DNA of 64,000 nucleotides, taken from the NCBI GenBank assembly GCA_028280065.1, contig JANQMN010000008.1:1-64000 (forward strand), given 5' to 3'. Under the pieces are notes generated by a model, which ran no database searches, was not told where the DNA came from, and saw nothing but the letters and a program-made list of their open reading frames with translations. Of the stretch, positions 43,856-54,000 are shown piece by piece. The DNA is from Hahella sp. (GTDB lineage Bacteria; Pseudomonadota; Gammaproteobacteria; Pseudomonadales; Oleiphilaceae). Position 1 is the stretch's first letter. The number at the start of each line of letters is the position of its first letter. Made by a program: the position numbers and the translations under genes.

Positions 43856-46102
43856 TTAAAGCTCGGCGAAGTATAAGTGGGCGCTTTTCTTACTGAAGTT
43901 TAGCAGGTTGCCGTCATCAAATCGTACCGAAAATGCGTCCCCTAGATCCGCCACCACTTTACCCGGACCAAGTAATGCGTGCCGCACTTTCTCCGCTTGC
44001 CAAACCGGCCCCATGGTGGGCATCGCGGCTTGCTTCGGCGCCGGGCTAAGATAGGAAATTCCATGGATGTCCAAATAACGCCGGCCAATGGAAGACAAGG
44101 GCAGCGGCGATAAGAAGCTAGGTTTTGTTCCCACGGTATTGCACTTTATCGATTCTAAAAAGTCGCCTGTTGTTTCCGAACAGCGCCAGTGCAAATTCGG
44201 TAAAAACCGGCTCGGTTGCAACTCTTTTTCCTCGAGCCCGTCTTGGCTTTGCGGGCCGAAAAGGTAGAGGGTTTCCTTGGCGCGGGTTAATGCGACATAA
44301 AAAAGACGCCGCTCGGATTCCAGATGGGTAAAAAAATTATCCTGGTTACGCATCGAATAGGGCAAGTATTGGTCGTTAAGGCCGATGAGCATCACCACCG
44401 GCCATTCCAAGCCTTTTGTTTGATGGATGCTGGTCAGCAGTACACCATGATTGGAGGTTTGTGCGTTAGCGCGCTGGCGCAGTTGGTCAAAGTGCTCAAG
44501 TACTTCGATGGGTGTGCCGTTCAGCGTGGTTAGATAGCGTGCCATGGCCATGACATGAGCAATGCGTTCTTCTGCAACTTCATGGGTCAGTGCGAGATCT
44601 GTTAACGCACTATAGAGGGCACTGTCATCGGCATAACTTTGCAGTAGCCGGTCTGCCCTGGCATTGGCTTTTAAGTGTTGCCAGGCGCTGGCGACAACTC
44701 GTAGTTTTTTCTTCTGCACGGCGTGCAGGTCAGCCGGCATCCAAGCTAAAAGAGCATCAGTCCAACCACCTGATTGCCGCGCCAGCAGATTAGCCAGTTC
44801 CCGTAACCGGTCTTCGTTAAGGCCGACATGGGGAAAGCGCAATAAGAGAGAGAAAAACTGTATTCTGTCCGGTTCCGGATATTCCAGTATGCGGCCGCTT
44901 GCCAATTCCAGGAGCGCCAATACCTGACTGACTTCCCGGGTTGCCAATGCGCCTTTGGCAGGATCGATTCGATAGGATACACCGGCAGCAAGTAGCGAAA
45001 GCTCCACCCCAACCGCCTGAGACCAGACCCTGAACACCACGACGATATCCTGTTGTTGACGGCCATTGGCAATGAGTTTTTCCAGCGTTGATACCACTTC
45101 CGTATTGTCGTTTTGGCTTAATTGAAGGTGGATCAGGGTGGCAGGCGTCGACGGATGAGCACGGCAAAGCACATCTTTGCGCTCGGAGTTGTAGGATATT
45201 AGATGGTTCGCCAGTAATGCCAGACGGTGACCGTATCGAAAGGAGTAGGAAAGCGAAAGTGCTAGCGGCGAGGGAAAGTCCTCGGCAAAGCGGCTGAGCA
45301 AGAATTCCGGACGCGCTCCGCGAAACTCATAAATAGTTTGGTCCGGATCGCCCACCACGGTCACCTGCGCACGCTCTCCGGCAATGTGTTTCAGTAGCAA
45401 ATGCTGGATTTCGTTAGTGTCCTGATACTCGTCGACGAGCAGAAGGTCCATTTTATTGGCGACAAGCCGCTGTAATTCCGGGGACGATTCCAAGCACGTT
45501 ACCGGCTCATACAACATGTCCGCGAAACCGATACGCCGATGATGTCTGCGCCAGGCTTCGAAACGCTCGACGATGTCCATCAGAAAGGCATGTTTGCTTT
45601 GGTAGCCCAGCTCCTCAAAGGTTTCCTGCACCGATACCAAGCTGGTTTTATTCAGGTCCAGAAGTGTTGCCGCCAGCTCAATGTAGTCTTTCTTGTTGCG
45701 CTTTAGATCGCCCTGAATATCTTTCGGACCATGCTGTTTGAGAAGTTGAAACAGTTGAAAATTGATTTCTTGTTCGCTGAGTATCGGTTCTTGGTAGGCA
45801 AGCAGGTGGCCATCTGCGACAAAACGTTTGTAAAGGCGCAAACCCATCGCATGATAGGTGCGAACCTCGGGCAGAAGTACCTTGGGATCATTCGCCAATT
45901 GCGCTAATTTTTGCTCGAACTCCTGTTTAGCCAGGCGATTAAACATCAGCACCAAAATCCTTCGCGGATCTTGGCCTTGTTTCAACAAATGGAGAATGCG
46001 ATGTGCTAAGGTGGTGGTTTTGCCACTACCGGCCACTGCCGTGATTAGGCAGTGTCGCTGTGGAGCCCGGATGATGGCATGCTGTTCTTCGGTTAATTGC
46101 AT
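43856..46102 (-). CDS. UvrD/Rep-family superfamily 1 DNA helicase
   Basis: The 748-residue protein has SF1 motifs in order: Walker A TAVAGSGKTTTLAHRI, motif II LLLVDEYQDTNEIQ, motif III VVGDPDQTIYEFRGA, motif V LTSIHQTKGLEWPVV and motif VI RRLFYVALTRAKETLYLF. The last 45 residues (VRHALLGPGKVVADL, VRFDDGNLLNFSKKS) look like the UvrD/PcrA C-terminal tudor-like domain. It is distinct in neighbourhood from housekeeping uvrD and is immediately followed by the DUF2971 gene. Confidence 0.93.
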   Translation of the reverse strand: MQLTEEQHAIIRAPQRHCLITAVAGSGKTTTLAHRILHLLKQGQDPRRILVLMFNRLAKQEFEQKLAQLANDPKVLLPEVRTYHAMGLRLYKRFVADGHLLAYQEPILSEQEINFQLFQLLKQHGPKDIQGDLKRNKKDYIELAATLLDLNKTSLVSVQETFEELGYQSKHAFLMDIVERFEAWRRHHRRIGFADMLYEPVTCLESSPELQRLVANKMDLLLVDEYQDTNEIQHLLLKHIAGERAQVTVVGDPDQTIYEFRGARPEFLLSRFAEDFPSPLALSLSYSFRYGHRLALLANHLISYNSERKDVLCRAHPSTPATLIHLQLSQNDNTEVVSTLEKLIANGRQQQDIVVVFRVWSQAVGVELSLLAAGVSYRIDPAKGALATREVSQVLALLELASGRILEYPEPDRIQFFSLLLRFPHVGLNEDRLRELANLLARQSGGWTDALLAWMPADLHAVQKKKLRVVASAWQHLKANARADRLLQSYADDSALYSALTDLALTHEVAEERIAHVMAMARYLTTLNGTPIEVLEHFDQLRQRANAQTSNHGVLLTSIHQTKGLEWPVVMLIGLNDQYLPYSMRNQDNFFTHLESERRLFYVALTRAKETLYLFGPQSQDGLEEKELQPSRFLPNLHWRCSETTGDFLESIKCNTVGTKPSFLSPLPLSSIGRRYLDIHGISYLSPAPKQAAMPTMGPVWQAEKVRHALLGPGKVVADLGDAFSVRFDDGNLLNFSKKSAHLYFAEL

Positions 46103-46226
46103 GAAAGGAGACGCTGCTGAATTTGCAGGGCATTGTAATCTGTCAGTGGAAAATTCTCATTATTGACAAGATGGAAAAGCAAGCGATTTGACTTTACACT
46201 TTGTCCAACAATCGATAATAAATTGA

Positions 46227-46928
46227 ATGCCGATACCCCTTATGTTGCCTGATCGTATATTGCTTTCCACCATTGTTTTCTCGCTTCTTCTCGGTCTGGC
46301 CGGTTGCCAGCAAACACCATCCCAGGACCAGCAAAAGGTGGTGAACGTCGTTGAGGTTACCGAATTGTTGGGGGCCGCGCGTAATGCGGACCTGGATGCG
46401 GTGGTCAGCTTAATCAAATCCGGCGCCCAGGTTAATGCAATTACTCCCGAAGGCACGGCCCTGACCAAGGGTGCGGAGGCAGGTAGCGCACCGGTAGTGT
46501 TAGCTCTGCTTAAGGCAGGCGCTGACCCTAACGCCGGCGTTACTTCGGGTCAGGCTTCTGCGCTGCATCACATGGCCGCGGCCGGCAAGGCTAACGGAGT
46601 TCTAGCGTTAAGTACGGCAGGAGCGGATTTGGAGCATCTTGACGGACAAGGTCATACGCCACTGGCTCTGGCGATTAAAAATGGCCACCTGTCCACGGCG
46701 AAAACCTTGATCAAGGCGGGTTGCGACGTGAACGCCGTAGCAGCCGACCGGTCATTGCTTATGACCGTTGTCGAGCAGAATTCCCTGTTAATGGCCCAGT
46801 TATTGGTCGACGCCGGCGTTAATGTCAACTATCGCAATAATGCGGGTGAAACAGCGTTGGGCCTGGCGCAGAGACTTGGCCGCACGGATCTTCAGATGTT
46901 GCTGTTGCAATCCGGCGCTCGAACCTAG
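46227..46928 (+). CDS. Ankyrin-repeat lipoprotein
   Basis: The 233-residue protein has a lipoprotein signal (STIVFSLLLGLAGCQQ, lipobox LAGC at about residue 24-27). Ankyrin repeats follow from about residue 47 to the end: units such as NADLDAVVSLIKSGAQVNA, GQGHTPLALAIKNGHLSTAK and NNAGETALGLAQRLGR. It should sit on the periplasmic face of a membrane and mediate protein contacts. It is divergent from the helicase gene. Confidence 0.88.
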   Translation: MPIPLMLPDRILLSTIVFSLLLGLAGCQQTPSQDQQKVVNVVEVTELLGAARNADLDAVVSLIKSGAQVNAITPEGTALTKGAEAGSAPVVLALLKAGADPNAGVTSGQASALHHMAAAGKANGVLALSTAGADLEHLDGQGHTPLALAIKNGHLSTAKTLIKAGCDVNAVAADRSLLMTVVEQNSLLMAQLLVDAGVNVNYRNNAGETALGLAQRLGRTDLQMLLLQSGART

Positions 46929-46978
46929 GCCCCGATGACAATAGAAAAGAGATAATGGCCGAATGTCATCAGAGCCCG

Positions 46979-47107
46979 TCACACCCATTTTATTTCGGTT
47001 AGCTGTAGCGGGCCATTGCCGCTGTAAGGCACCCAGTTGATTCCAGTCTTCTCGCCCTGGGCAATCTTCGTTACGCCATAACGCAAGGTGTAACTGCCGC
47101 CAAATCC
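46979..47107 (-). pseudogene. Possible gene remnant (C-terminal fragment)
   Basis: A 42-codon open stretch with protein-like sequence (GGSYTLRYGVTKIAQGEKTG, then INWVPYSGNGPLQLTEIKWV) ends at a TGA; in-frame stops lie directly upstream and there is no start codon. The alternation of small, aromatic and beta-prone residues looks like a real beta-rich protein end. I cannot name the family. Confidence 0.25.
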
Positions 47108-47180
47108 CTATTATCGCCTGCTGCAAGCAACTGATCGGTAAATTAAAAAATGATATAGAGCCGTAAGTTGGCTGTTATGC

Positions 47181-47224
47181 GTCAACCTGAGTTGACATTG
47201 GTCTTTTTGTCAACTAAGGTTGAC
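47181..47224 (+). promoter_or_regulatory. Twin operators GTCAAC-N4-GTTGAC
   Basis: Two 16-bp perfect inverted repeats with the same arms: GTCAACCTGAGTTGAC at 47181-47196 and GTCAACTAAGGTTGAC at 47209-47224, 28 bp start to start. A consensus -35 TTGACA (47192-47197) is formed by the right arm of the first; with a 17-nt spacer the -10 position is TAAGGT, inside the second. The second operator ends two nt before the HTH gene ATG and contains its only plausible ribosome site (AAGG). Confidence 0.8.
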
Positions 47225-47226
47225 GT

Positions 47227-47439
47227 ATGGCTAAGGAAAAACAGACAACCTCAGAACGTTTGGAGAGCCTCTTTCAAGAGGTCGTGGAAACCCGGGAAAA
47301 TGCTGAAAAACTCGAACGCAAATCGGTAAAACTGGCGGTTCAGGAAGGCTGGAGCTGGGCAAGAATTGCCAAGCAGCTAGGAGTCAGCCGGCAAGCCGTG
47401 CATAAAAAATATGCGAAAGACTATAAGAAGAAAAAGTAG
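47227..47439 (+). CDS. Small helix-turn-helix protein
   Basis: The 70-residue protein has an N-terminal charged helix (SERLESLFQEVVETRENAEK) and a C-terminal HTH (GWSWARIAKQLGVSRQAVHKKY), ending in KKKK. The size, HTH and operator pair at its start suggest an autoregulated DNA-binding protein, probably a dimer. Similar WSWARI-type HTH proteins are known from other phyla as short regulators. phoU follows 75 nt downstream. Confidence 0.82.
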   Translation: MAKEKQTTSERLESLFQEVVETRENAEKLERKSVKLAVQEGWSWARIAKQLGVSRQAVHKKYAKDYKKKK

Positions 47440-47514
47440 GCATTATTAAAATGGTTGATTACAGACTATCACCGACACGAAGCAGTGGGGGCGGTAGGAG
47501 GAATAAATAAAACG

Positions 47515-48231
47515 ATGACAATGCAAAATTTACAGAAGGATCATATATCGAAGCAGTATGACGTTGATTTAAAAATGCTTGAAGACCACGTATTAATCAT
47601 GGGCGAACTGGTCCAGGAGGTGGTTGATAAAGCCAGTCGGGCGTTACTAAAGCATGATGCAGAGCTTGCTGCGGAAGCCCGTGAACTGGAGTCCAGTGTG
47701 GACAAGCTTGAAGTCGTTATCGATAAGTCCTGCACCCGGATACTGGCCAAACGCCAACCTGCAGCGACCGATTTGCGGTTCATCGTTGGTTCAGCAAAGG
47801 CGATTTACGAACTTGAACACATCGGGGATCTGGCAAAGAAAATTGCCAAGACAGTATTCAAGAGTACCAGGGACAGTCTTCAGCCTGCAGATTTAAAAGG
47901 GATTGAGCTACTAAGCACCCACGTTGCGGAGATGCTCCAAAATGCTCTTGACGCCTACCGGCGGCGTGATGCGAGAAGGGCTGTCGAAATCATGAAGGAG
48001 GATAAGTTGGTGGACCGGGAGTATAAAGAAGTTGCCGATTCATTGATCGCAACGCTCGCTGAAAACCGCCAACGGATTCCCTCGGCGATGGATGTGCTTA
48101 ATGTATTTCATGCTTTGGAACGAATTGGCGATCACTCCCGAAACCTCGCCGAGCATGTCATCTATATCGTTGAAGGCGCGGATGTCCGGCATCTTCCAGT
48201 GGGTGCTGCCGAGCAGAAGATTTCAGCGTAA
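47515..48231 (+). CDS. phoU: Phosphate-signalling regulator PhoU
   Basis: The 238-residue all-helical protein has two three-helix repeats: DVDLKMLEDHVLIMGELVQ and a second unit with HVAEMLQNALDAYRRRD. RQPAATDLRFIVG and the metal-binding EHIGDLAKKIAK and ERIGDHSRNLAE motifs are typical of PhoU, which links the Pst transporter to the PhoR kinase. No pst or phoBR genes are adjacent. Start ATG 47515 after AGGAGG; the longer upstream frame lacks family similarity. Confidence 0.95.
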   Translation: MTMQNLQKDHISKQYDVDLKMLEDHVLIMGELVQEVVDKASRALLKHDAELAAEARELESSVDKLEVVIDKSCTRILAKRQPAATDLRFIVGSAKAIYELEHIGDLAKKIAKTVFKSTRDSLQPADLKGIELLSTHVAEMLQNALDAYRRRDARRAVEIMKEDKLVDREYKEVADSLIATLAENRQRIPSAMDVLNVFHALERIGDHSRNLAEHVIYIVEGADVRHLPVGAAEQKISA

Positions 48232-48240
48232 TTCTCGATA

Positions 48241-48264
48241 GACAAGACCCTTGCCGGTCTTGTC
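48241..48264 (+). terminator. Hairpin after phoU
   Basis: GACAAGACC (48241-48249) pairs perfectly with GGTCTTGTC (48256-48264) over a six-nt loop, nine nt after the phoU stop. No T tract follows, so it may be a Rho-dependent or 3'-protecting stem. The rest of 48265-48439 shows nothing clear. Confidence 0.5.
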
Positions 48265-48439
48265 GCTTGTCAAAATCTCCAGGGCATGGTTTGGTATCAT
48301 GTTCGCTTTCTTTTCTGCTACCCACTAACCAACTTTTACAGGCAAGCTATACTCCTTACATAAGGAAAATCATGGCATAGTTTGGCATGGCCAATTTCCG
48401 GCTGCGTAAAAAAAATAATATGAAAAGCGAGTAAAACCT

Positions 48440-50185
48440 ATGCGAGGCGACGAATCCATTCCAGAGGATTTTACGCAAACCAACTATTTCCGAATCCAAA
48501 GTCTCTATGGCGAAACTGAAGCTGAAGGGATAATGGATAGACTTTTACAGTTGATGCAGAAGCATATCAACGAAGCGCCCCCTAAGCCTGGTACGCGATG
48601 GTCTGAGCTCGATGTTTTATTGATTACCTATGGCGATAGCGTGTTGGATCCGGATGAGCGTCCGCTTTCCACTCTGTACAAGTTTATGAACACCTATCTG
48701 CGCGAGCAGTTTAGCGGCGTGCATATTCTGCCGTTCTTCCCCTACAGTTCCGACGACGGCTTTTCGGTTATCGATTATCGTAAGGTCAATAAAGATCTTG
48801 GTGATTGGGGGGATATTCGGAAGATTGGAGAAAACTTCGACTTGATGATGGACCTGGTTCTCAACCACGTTTCTGCGGAAAGCGAGTGGTTCCAGCATTT
48901 TTTACGGCAGGAGGGTAAATACAAGGACTTTTTTATCGAGTTGGACCCTGCCACCAACGTGTCTTCCGTGACCCGGCCCCGGACGCACAAACTGGCAGTT
49001 CCTTTTGAAACGGCGGAAGGTATTAAGCATGTCTGGGCAACCTTTAGTGCGGATCAGGTCGATATTAACTTTGCCAATCCCGCTGTTCTGCTTGAGATCA
49101 TTGACGTGTTGCTGCTTTACGTTAAAAAAGGCGGACGTTTTATCCGCCTGGATGCGGTGGGCTTTCTCTGGAAAAAGCTGAATACCAGCTGCATACACCT
49201 CCCCGAAACCCATGAAGTGATTAAAATTGTTCGGGATGTTTTGGAAGTGGTCGCTCCGCAGGTGGTTCTAATTACTGAAACCAATGTCCCTGAAAAAGAG
49301 AATCTGAGCTATTTTGCCGATGGCGACGAAGCGCACATGGTCTACCAGTTCAGCTTGCCGCCGCTGATGTTGCATGCTTTTCATCGGGGCACGTCCAAGT
49401 ACCTCCGGGAATGGGCGGAAAGGCTGCCGGATCCACCCGAGGGCTGCACTTACTTGAACTTTTCGACCTCCCATGACGGCATTGGGCTGCGCCCGGCGGA
49501 AGGATTGTTGCCTGCGGATGAGATTAATGACTTGGTGGAAGCGGTCTGTGAGTACGGAGGCAAGATCAGTATGAAAGCAGACCGGGACGGCAAGAATAGC
49601 CCCTATGAAATGAACATCTCGCTGTTTGACGCATTGATGGGTTTTAATAAGGATAAAGATCAGTGGCAGATACCCCGCTTTATTTGCTCGCAAGCCATGC
49701 TGCTGGCGTTAAAGGGAATACCGGCTATTTACATCCATAGCCTGACAGCTACGCCTAACCACCAAAAAGGGGTCCAGGTCACCGGCCACAACCGTTCGAT
49801 CAACCGGCGTCAGTGGGAATACCGGAAGTTGAAAGACCTGCTGTCCAACTCCCAAACGCCTAACGGGCTGGTTTTTCAGGAGTTTCGCCGTTTGCTCCGT
49901 AATCGCCGGTTTCAAATGGCTTTTCATCCCGAGGCTACCCAGGAAGTGCTGGATCTTGGCGACGGGTTATTTGGAGTGCGCCGTGTGAGCCTGTCTCAAA
50001 GCCAGGAAATCATCGCCGTGAACAACGTCACCGATATTACGCAGGAGCTGCAGTTGAAGAAGATTCATCGCATCAAGCCCTATCAGTCTTTTTACGATTT
50101 GATCAGTCGGCGGGATATCGACGGTACGCGCAGCAGAGTTCGCCTTCGCCCCTATCAGTCGATGTGGCTCACCGTGATGCAGTGA
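48440..50185 (+). CDS. GH13_18 sugar phosphorylase (sucrose/glucosylglycerate phosphorylase type)
   Basis: The 581-residue enzyme is a family GH13 phosphorylase. VHILPFFPYSSDDGFSVIDY is the diagnostic GH13_18 start of the barrel. The catalytic nucleophile Asp is in FIRLDAVGFLW, the acid/base Glu in VLITETNVP, and the third Asp in FSTSHDGIGLR. GH13_18 enzymes cleave sucrose, glucosylglycerol, sucrose phosphate or glucosylglycerate with phosphate to give glucose 1-phosphate. Marine relatives acting on glucosylglycerol are known; I cannot fix the acceptor here. Next to phoU, it may link phosphate and compatible-solute metabolism. Confidence 0.88.
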   Translation: MRGDESIPEDFTQTNYFRIQSLYGETEAEGIMDRLLQLMQKHINEAPPKPGTRWSELDVLLITYGDSVLDPDERPLSTLYKFMNTYLREQFSGVHILPFFPYSSDDGFSVIDYRKVNKDLGDWGDIRKIGENFDLMMDLVLNHVSAESEWFQHFLRQEGKYKDFFIELDPATNVSSVTRPRTHKLAVPFETAEGIKHVWATFSADQVDINFANPAVLLEIIDVLLLYVKKGGRFIRLDAVGFLWKKLNTSCIHLPETHEVIKIVRDVLEVVAPQVVLITETNVPEKENLSYFADGDEAHMVYQFSLPPLMLHAFHRGTSKYLREWAERLPDPPEGCTYLNFSTSHDGIGLRPAEGLLPADEINDLVEAVCEYGGKISMKADRDGKNSPYEMNISLFDALMGFNKDKDQWQIPRFICSQAMLLALKGIPAIYIHSLTATPNHQKGVQVTGHNRSINRRQWEYRKLKDLLSNSQTPNGLVFQEFRRLLRNRRFQMAFHPEATQEVLDLGDGLFGVRRVSLSQSQEIIAVNNVTDITQELQLKKIHRIKPYQSFYDLISRRDIDGTRSRVRLRPYQSMWLTVMQ

Positions 50186-50212
50186 TTCCCAGGCAATAAA
50201 GGGAAACCCGTG

Positions 50213-50620
50213 ATGCAAACTGTTTTGGTGTTGCCATATAGTCTGATATTTGCCGGCTTCGGGGTGCTTCTTGTCACCCTTTTAGCGCTGAATGTTTCGC
50301 GCCTGCGCATTCAGAAAGGTATCGTCATCGGTGACGGCGGCTACAAACCCATGGTAGGGGCCATGCGCGCCCATGAAAACACCCTGGAATGGATTATCCC
50401 CCTGCTGTTGCTGTTAATGCTGCTTGAAGCAAGCGGCTTAAGCGCAAGTCGGATTATCTTTTTCGGCGTGGCCCTATTAATCGCCAGACTGGCTCATGCA
50501 GCCGGTATGATCTGGCGTATTTTTACGCTCCGGCGTATAGGAGCGCTCGTGAGTTACCTATTGGCCGTTGCCATGTCAATTGCGGCTTTGGTACAAGGTT
50601 TTAACCATTTAAATGGTTAA
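50213..50620 (+). CDS. MAPEG family membrane protein
   Basis: The 135-residue protein has four hydrophobic segments and the family motif MRAHENTLEWIIPLLLLL, where RAHxNxxE marks glutathione-linked MAPEG enzymes. YSLIFAGFGVLLVTLLALNV and ASRIIFFGVALLIARLAHAA are two of the helices. Bacterial members may act as glutathione transferases or peroxidases at the inner membrane. ATG 50213, with GTG 50210 just before it. It follows the phosphorylase gene by 27 nt. Confidence 0.88.
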   Translation: MQTVLVLPYSLIFAGFGVLLVTLLALNVSRLRIQKGIVIGDGGYKPMVGAMRAHENTLEWIIPLLLLLMLLEASGLSASRIIFFGVALLIARLAHAAGMIWRIFTLRRIGALVSYLLAVAMSIAALVQGFNHLNG

Positions 50621-51005
50621 AAAATGATCGAAAATCGATTGCTGAAAAACTAATTCTGGTCAAAAATAGATCAGTATTTTGCCTTCCTGCATAAATTATT
50701 CTTATCGCTTACTTGAGCTTCAACGAAAAATATGGTTATTTAACTACTACGGAAAGATTCGCAGAGCGCAAAAACCAGCCAAAAGCAATATCGGATTGCC
50801 CTTACAAGGGTTCCATTTCGACAGTTTCTGCATTAAAAACAACTAGATAATTAATGATAGGGTGAGTTTCTCTCGTGTTGATGGGAGCAACAGGGCTTCC
50901 GTCGCCCTGAAATCACCTGTCGCGCACGGCTGGGTAGGAAATATAACGAGTTACGAAGCGCATCCAATTGAACTGGATGTGAAGATGAGAGAGCAGGAAA
51001 TCGCT
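50621..51005 (+). other. gltB upstream region
   Basis: This 385-nt stretch has no convincing gene, though the gltB frame stays open from 50862. It holds TAGATAAT (50844-50851), a possible -10 without a good -35, and a hairpin CAGGGC (50891-50896)/GCCCTG (50904-50909). If transcription starts near 50858, the leader is about 150 nt. Confidence 0.45.
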
Positions 51006-54000
51006 ATGACAATGACAGATCAACCATCTGTGGGCTTATATCGCCCGGAGTTTGAGCATGATGCCTGTGGTATCGGGTTTGTAGCAAACCTACATGGTGC
51101 CAAGTCCCACGATATTATTCAGAACGCGCTGACCATGTTGACCTGCATGGAACATCGTGGCGGCACGGGTTATGACGTCCGCAGTGGTGATGGTGCGGGT
51201 ATTCTGATCCAGATACCCCATGAGTTTTTTGCCGAGCAAGCGGAGTCTCGCGGCTTTGCACTTCCAGCCCCTGGAGACTATGGGGTGGGGATGATATTTT
51301 TTCCTCCCCAATCTGATACCTACGATGCCTGTAAGGCGGAATTGAATCAGAATATTGAAAAACTTGGCATGGAGCTGCTGGGCTATCGCCCGGTACCTGG
51401 GGATAACAGTGATTTAGGCCAGGCGGCGCTGACAACTGAACCCGCCATAGAACAGGTTTTTATCAAACGTCCTGCCCACCTGACTCAGCAGGAGTTCGAA
51501 CGCAAACTCTATGTGCTTCGTAAATACACGGCACACCATACCAATGACGAGATTACCGACGAAAAAGACGAGTTCTATATTGCTTCCCTGTCGTCTCGCA
51601 CCATTGTTTACAAAGGCCAGCTGACCACCGCTCAGGTGCGTGATTACTACCTCGATCTGCAAAACGAAAAAGTAGTTTCGGCGTTGGCCATGTTCCATTC
51701 GCGGTTTTCAACCAATACCTTTCCCGCCTGGCGGCGGGCCCAGCCGTTCCGTTTTCTTTCCCACAACGGCGAGATCAACACGGTGAAGGGCAACATTAAC
51801 TGGATGCAGGCTCGAGAGGCGCTGTTTGAGTCGGTCAACTTTTCCAAGGAAGAGTTAAGCATGCTGTATCCGGTCTGCAACCGCCGCAATTCGGACTCGG
51901 CTAATCTGGACATGGCCATCGAACTTTTGGTGTTAAGTGGCCGACCGCTGGCGCAGGTTATGATGATGTTGGTGCCGGAGGCCTGGCAAACCCAGGAAGA
52001 CATGGATCCGGTGAAAAGAGCGTTTTACGAATATTATGCCTGTGTGATGGAACCCTGGGACGGCCCCGCTTCCATTTCGTTTACTGACGGCAATGTGATC
52101 GGCGCTACGCTTGATCGTAACGGTCTGCGTCCTTCCCGGTTTTTGGTGACCGATGACGGTATGGTTGTGATGGGCTCTGAAACAGGCGCGCTTTGTGTCA
52201 ATCCGGCCTCCGTTGTGCAGAAGGGACGCCTGCAGCCGGGTAAGATCTTTATTGCCGACCTCAATGAAGGAAGGATTATCAGTGACGATGAGGTGAAAGC
52301 TGATATTTGCTCACGTCAACCCTATGCCGAATGGTTGCAACAGCATAAAATCGTCTTGGACGATTTACCCCTGCCCGACCAGAAAATACAACATCCTTCC
52401 TTGGCAAATTTACGCAAGCTGCAAAAAGCCTTCGGATATACGCTGGAGGATTTGAATGTCATCCTCAAACAGATGGTGGACACAGGCAAGGAGCCGCTAG
52501 GAGCGATGGGGGCGGATAATCCGTTGGCAGTCTTGTCTGACCGCCCACAGCATTTGTCCAATTACTTTAAGCAATTGTTTGCGCAGGTGACGAATCCGCC
52601 TATCGACCCGATCCGGGAAGAAATGGTGATGTCGCTCCGCAACTATATTGGCGCTTCGCGCAACCTGTTGAGCGAGACAGCGGAACACTGTCACAAGGTC
52701 GAAATTAAGCAGCCGGTTTTAGACAATCTGCAGTTGATGAAACTGAAAACCATCGACCAGCAGCACTTCCAATCGAAAACCTTAAGTACCGCTTTCCGTG
52801 CGAATGGCGATCCGGGCGAGTTGGAGCATGCGTTGGAACGTCTTTGTCTGTATGCCCGGGATGCCGTGAAAGACGGCTATTCAATTCTGATCCTCAGCGA
52901 CCGGCAGGTAGACACGGATCACGCGGCGATTCCTTCGCTGCTGGCAACATCCGCCGTGCATCATGATTTAATTCGCCATGGCTTAAGGGCCAAGGCGGAT
53001 TTGGTCATTGAAGCCGCCGATGTCATCGAAACCCATCACTTTGCGACCCTGATCGGTTTCGGCGCGGCGGCTATAAATCCCTACTTGGCCATTGCGACAT
53101 TGTTGGAGCTAAGAGATGAAGGTGTTGTAAAAGCCGCCCTTAGCGACCAGGAAGTTTTTACCAAGTATGCAAAAGCGGTGAACAGCGGGCTGTTGAAAAT
53201 CTTCTCCAAGATGGGGATTTCGACCTTACAATCGTACCTGGGCGCGCAAATCTTTGAAGCTCTTGGCATTGGTTCCGGTGTCATTAAAAAGTATTTCACC
53301 GGAACCGTCAGTCGTATCGAAGGCATCGGCCTGGATGAAATTGCCCGGGAAGCGCTATCTCGTCACCGGGACGGTTTCCCCGGCGCGGATCGGATTGCCG
53401 TTGACGATGTATTGAACTCCGGGGGTGAGTATGCCTGGCGTCACGATGGAGAGCGGCATCTGTTTAATCCCACCACTATTCGGCTATTGCAACACTCCAC
53501 GCGGGATAACAACTATGCCCAGTTTAAAGAGTATGCCCGCTTAGTCGACGATCAGTCGGAAGCGGCTTACACCTTGCGTGGCCTGCTTAAATTTGCAAGC
53601 GATCGCCCTGCAATTCCGTTGTGCGAGGTGGAACCGGCCGCGAATATTATGAAGCGCTTCGCCACCGGCGCAATGTCGTTCGGTTCGATTTCCTGGGAAG
53701 CGCATACCACGTTGGCAAAAGCCATGAACCGCATCGGCGGAAAGAGTAACAGCGGCGAAGGCGGCGAAGATCCGATTCGGTTTAAACCGGATGCCAATGG
53801 CGACATGATGATCTCGCGAATCAAGCAGGTTGCCTCCGGACGCTTTGGCGTAACCAGCCACTATCTTGCCAATGCCGACGAACTGCAGATTAAAATGGCG
53901 CAAGGCGCCAAGCCAGGCGAGGGAGGTCAACTGCCAGGCCATAAGGTAGATGCCTGGATCGGTCGCACCCGTGGTTCGACCCCTGGTGTCGGATTGATTT

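Noticed and set aside
50862-51005. gltB translated from the far upstream ATG at 50862, or a glutamine riboswitch in this leader
   Set aside because: The extra N-terminal codons have no family similarity and the amidotransferase Cys would be far from the N-terminus. I saw no recognisable glutamine riboswitch core.
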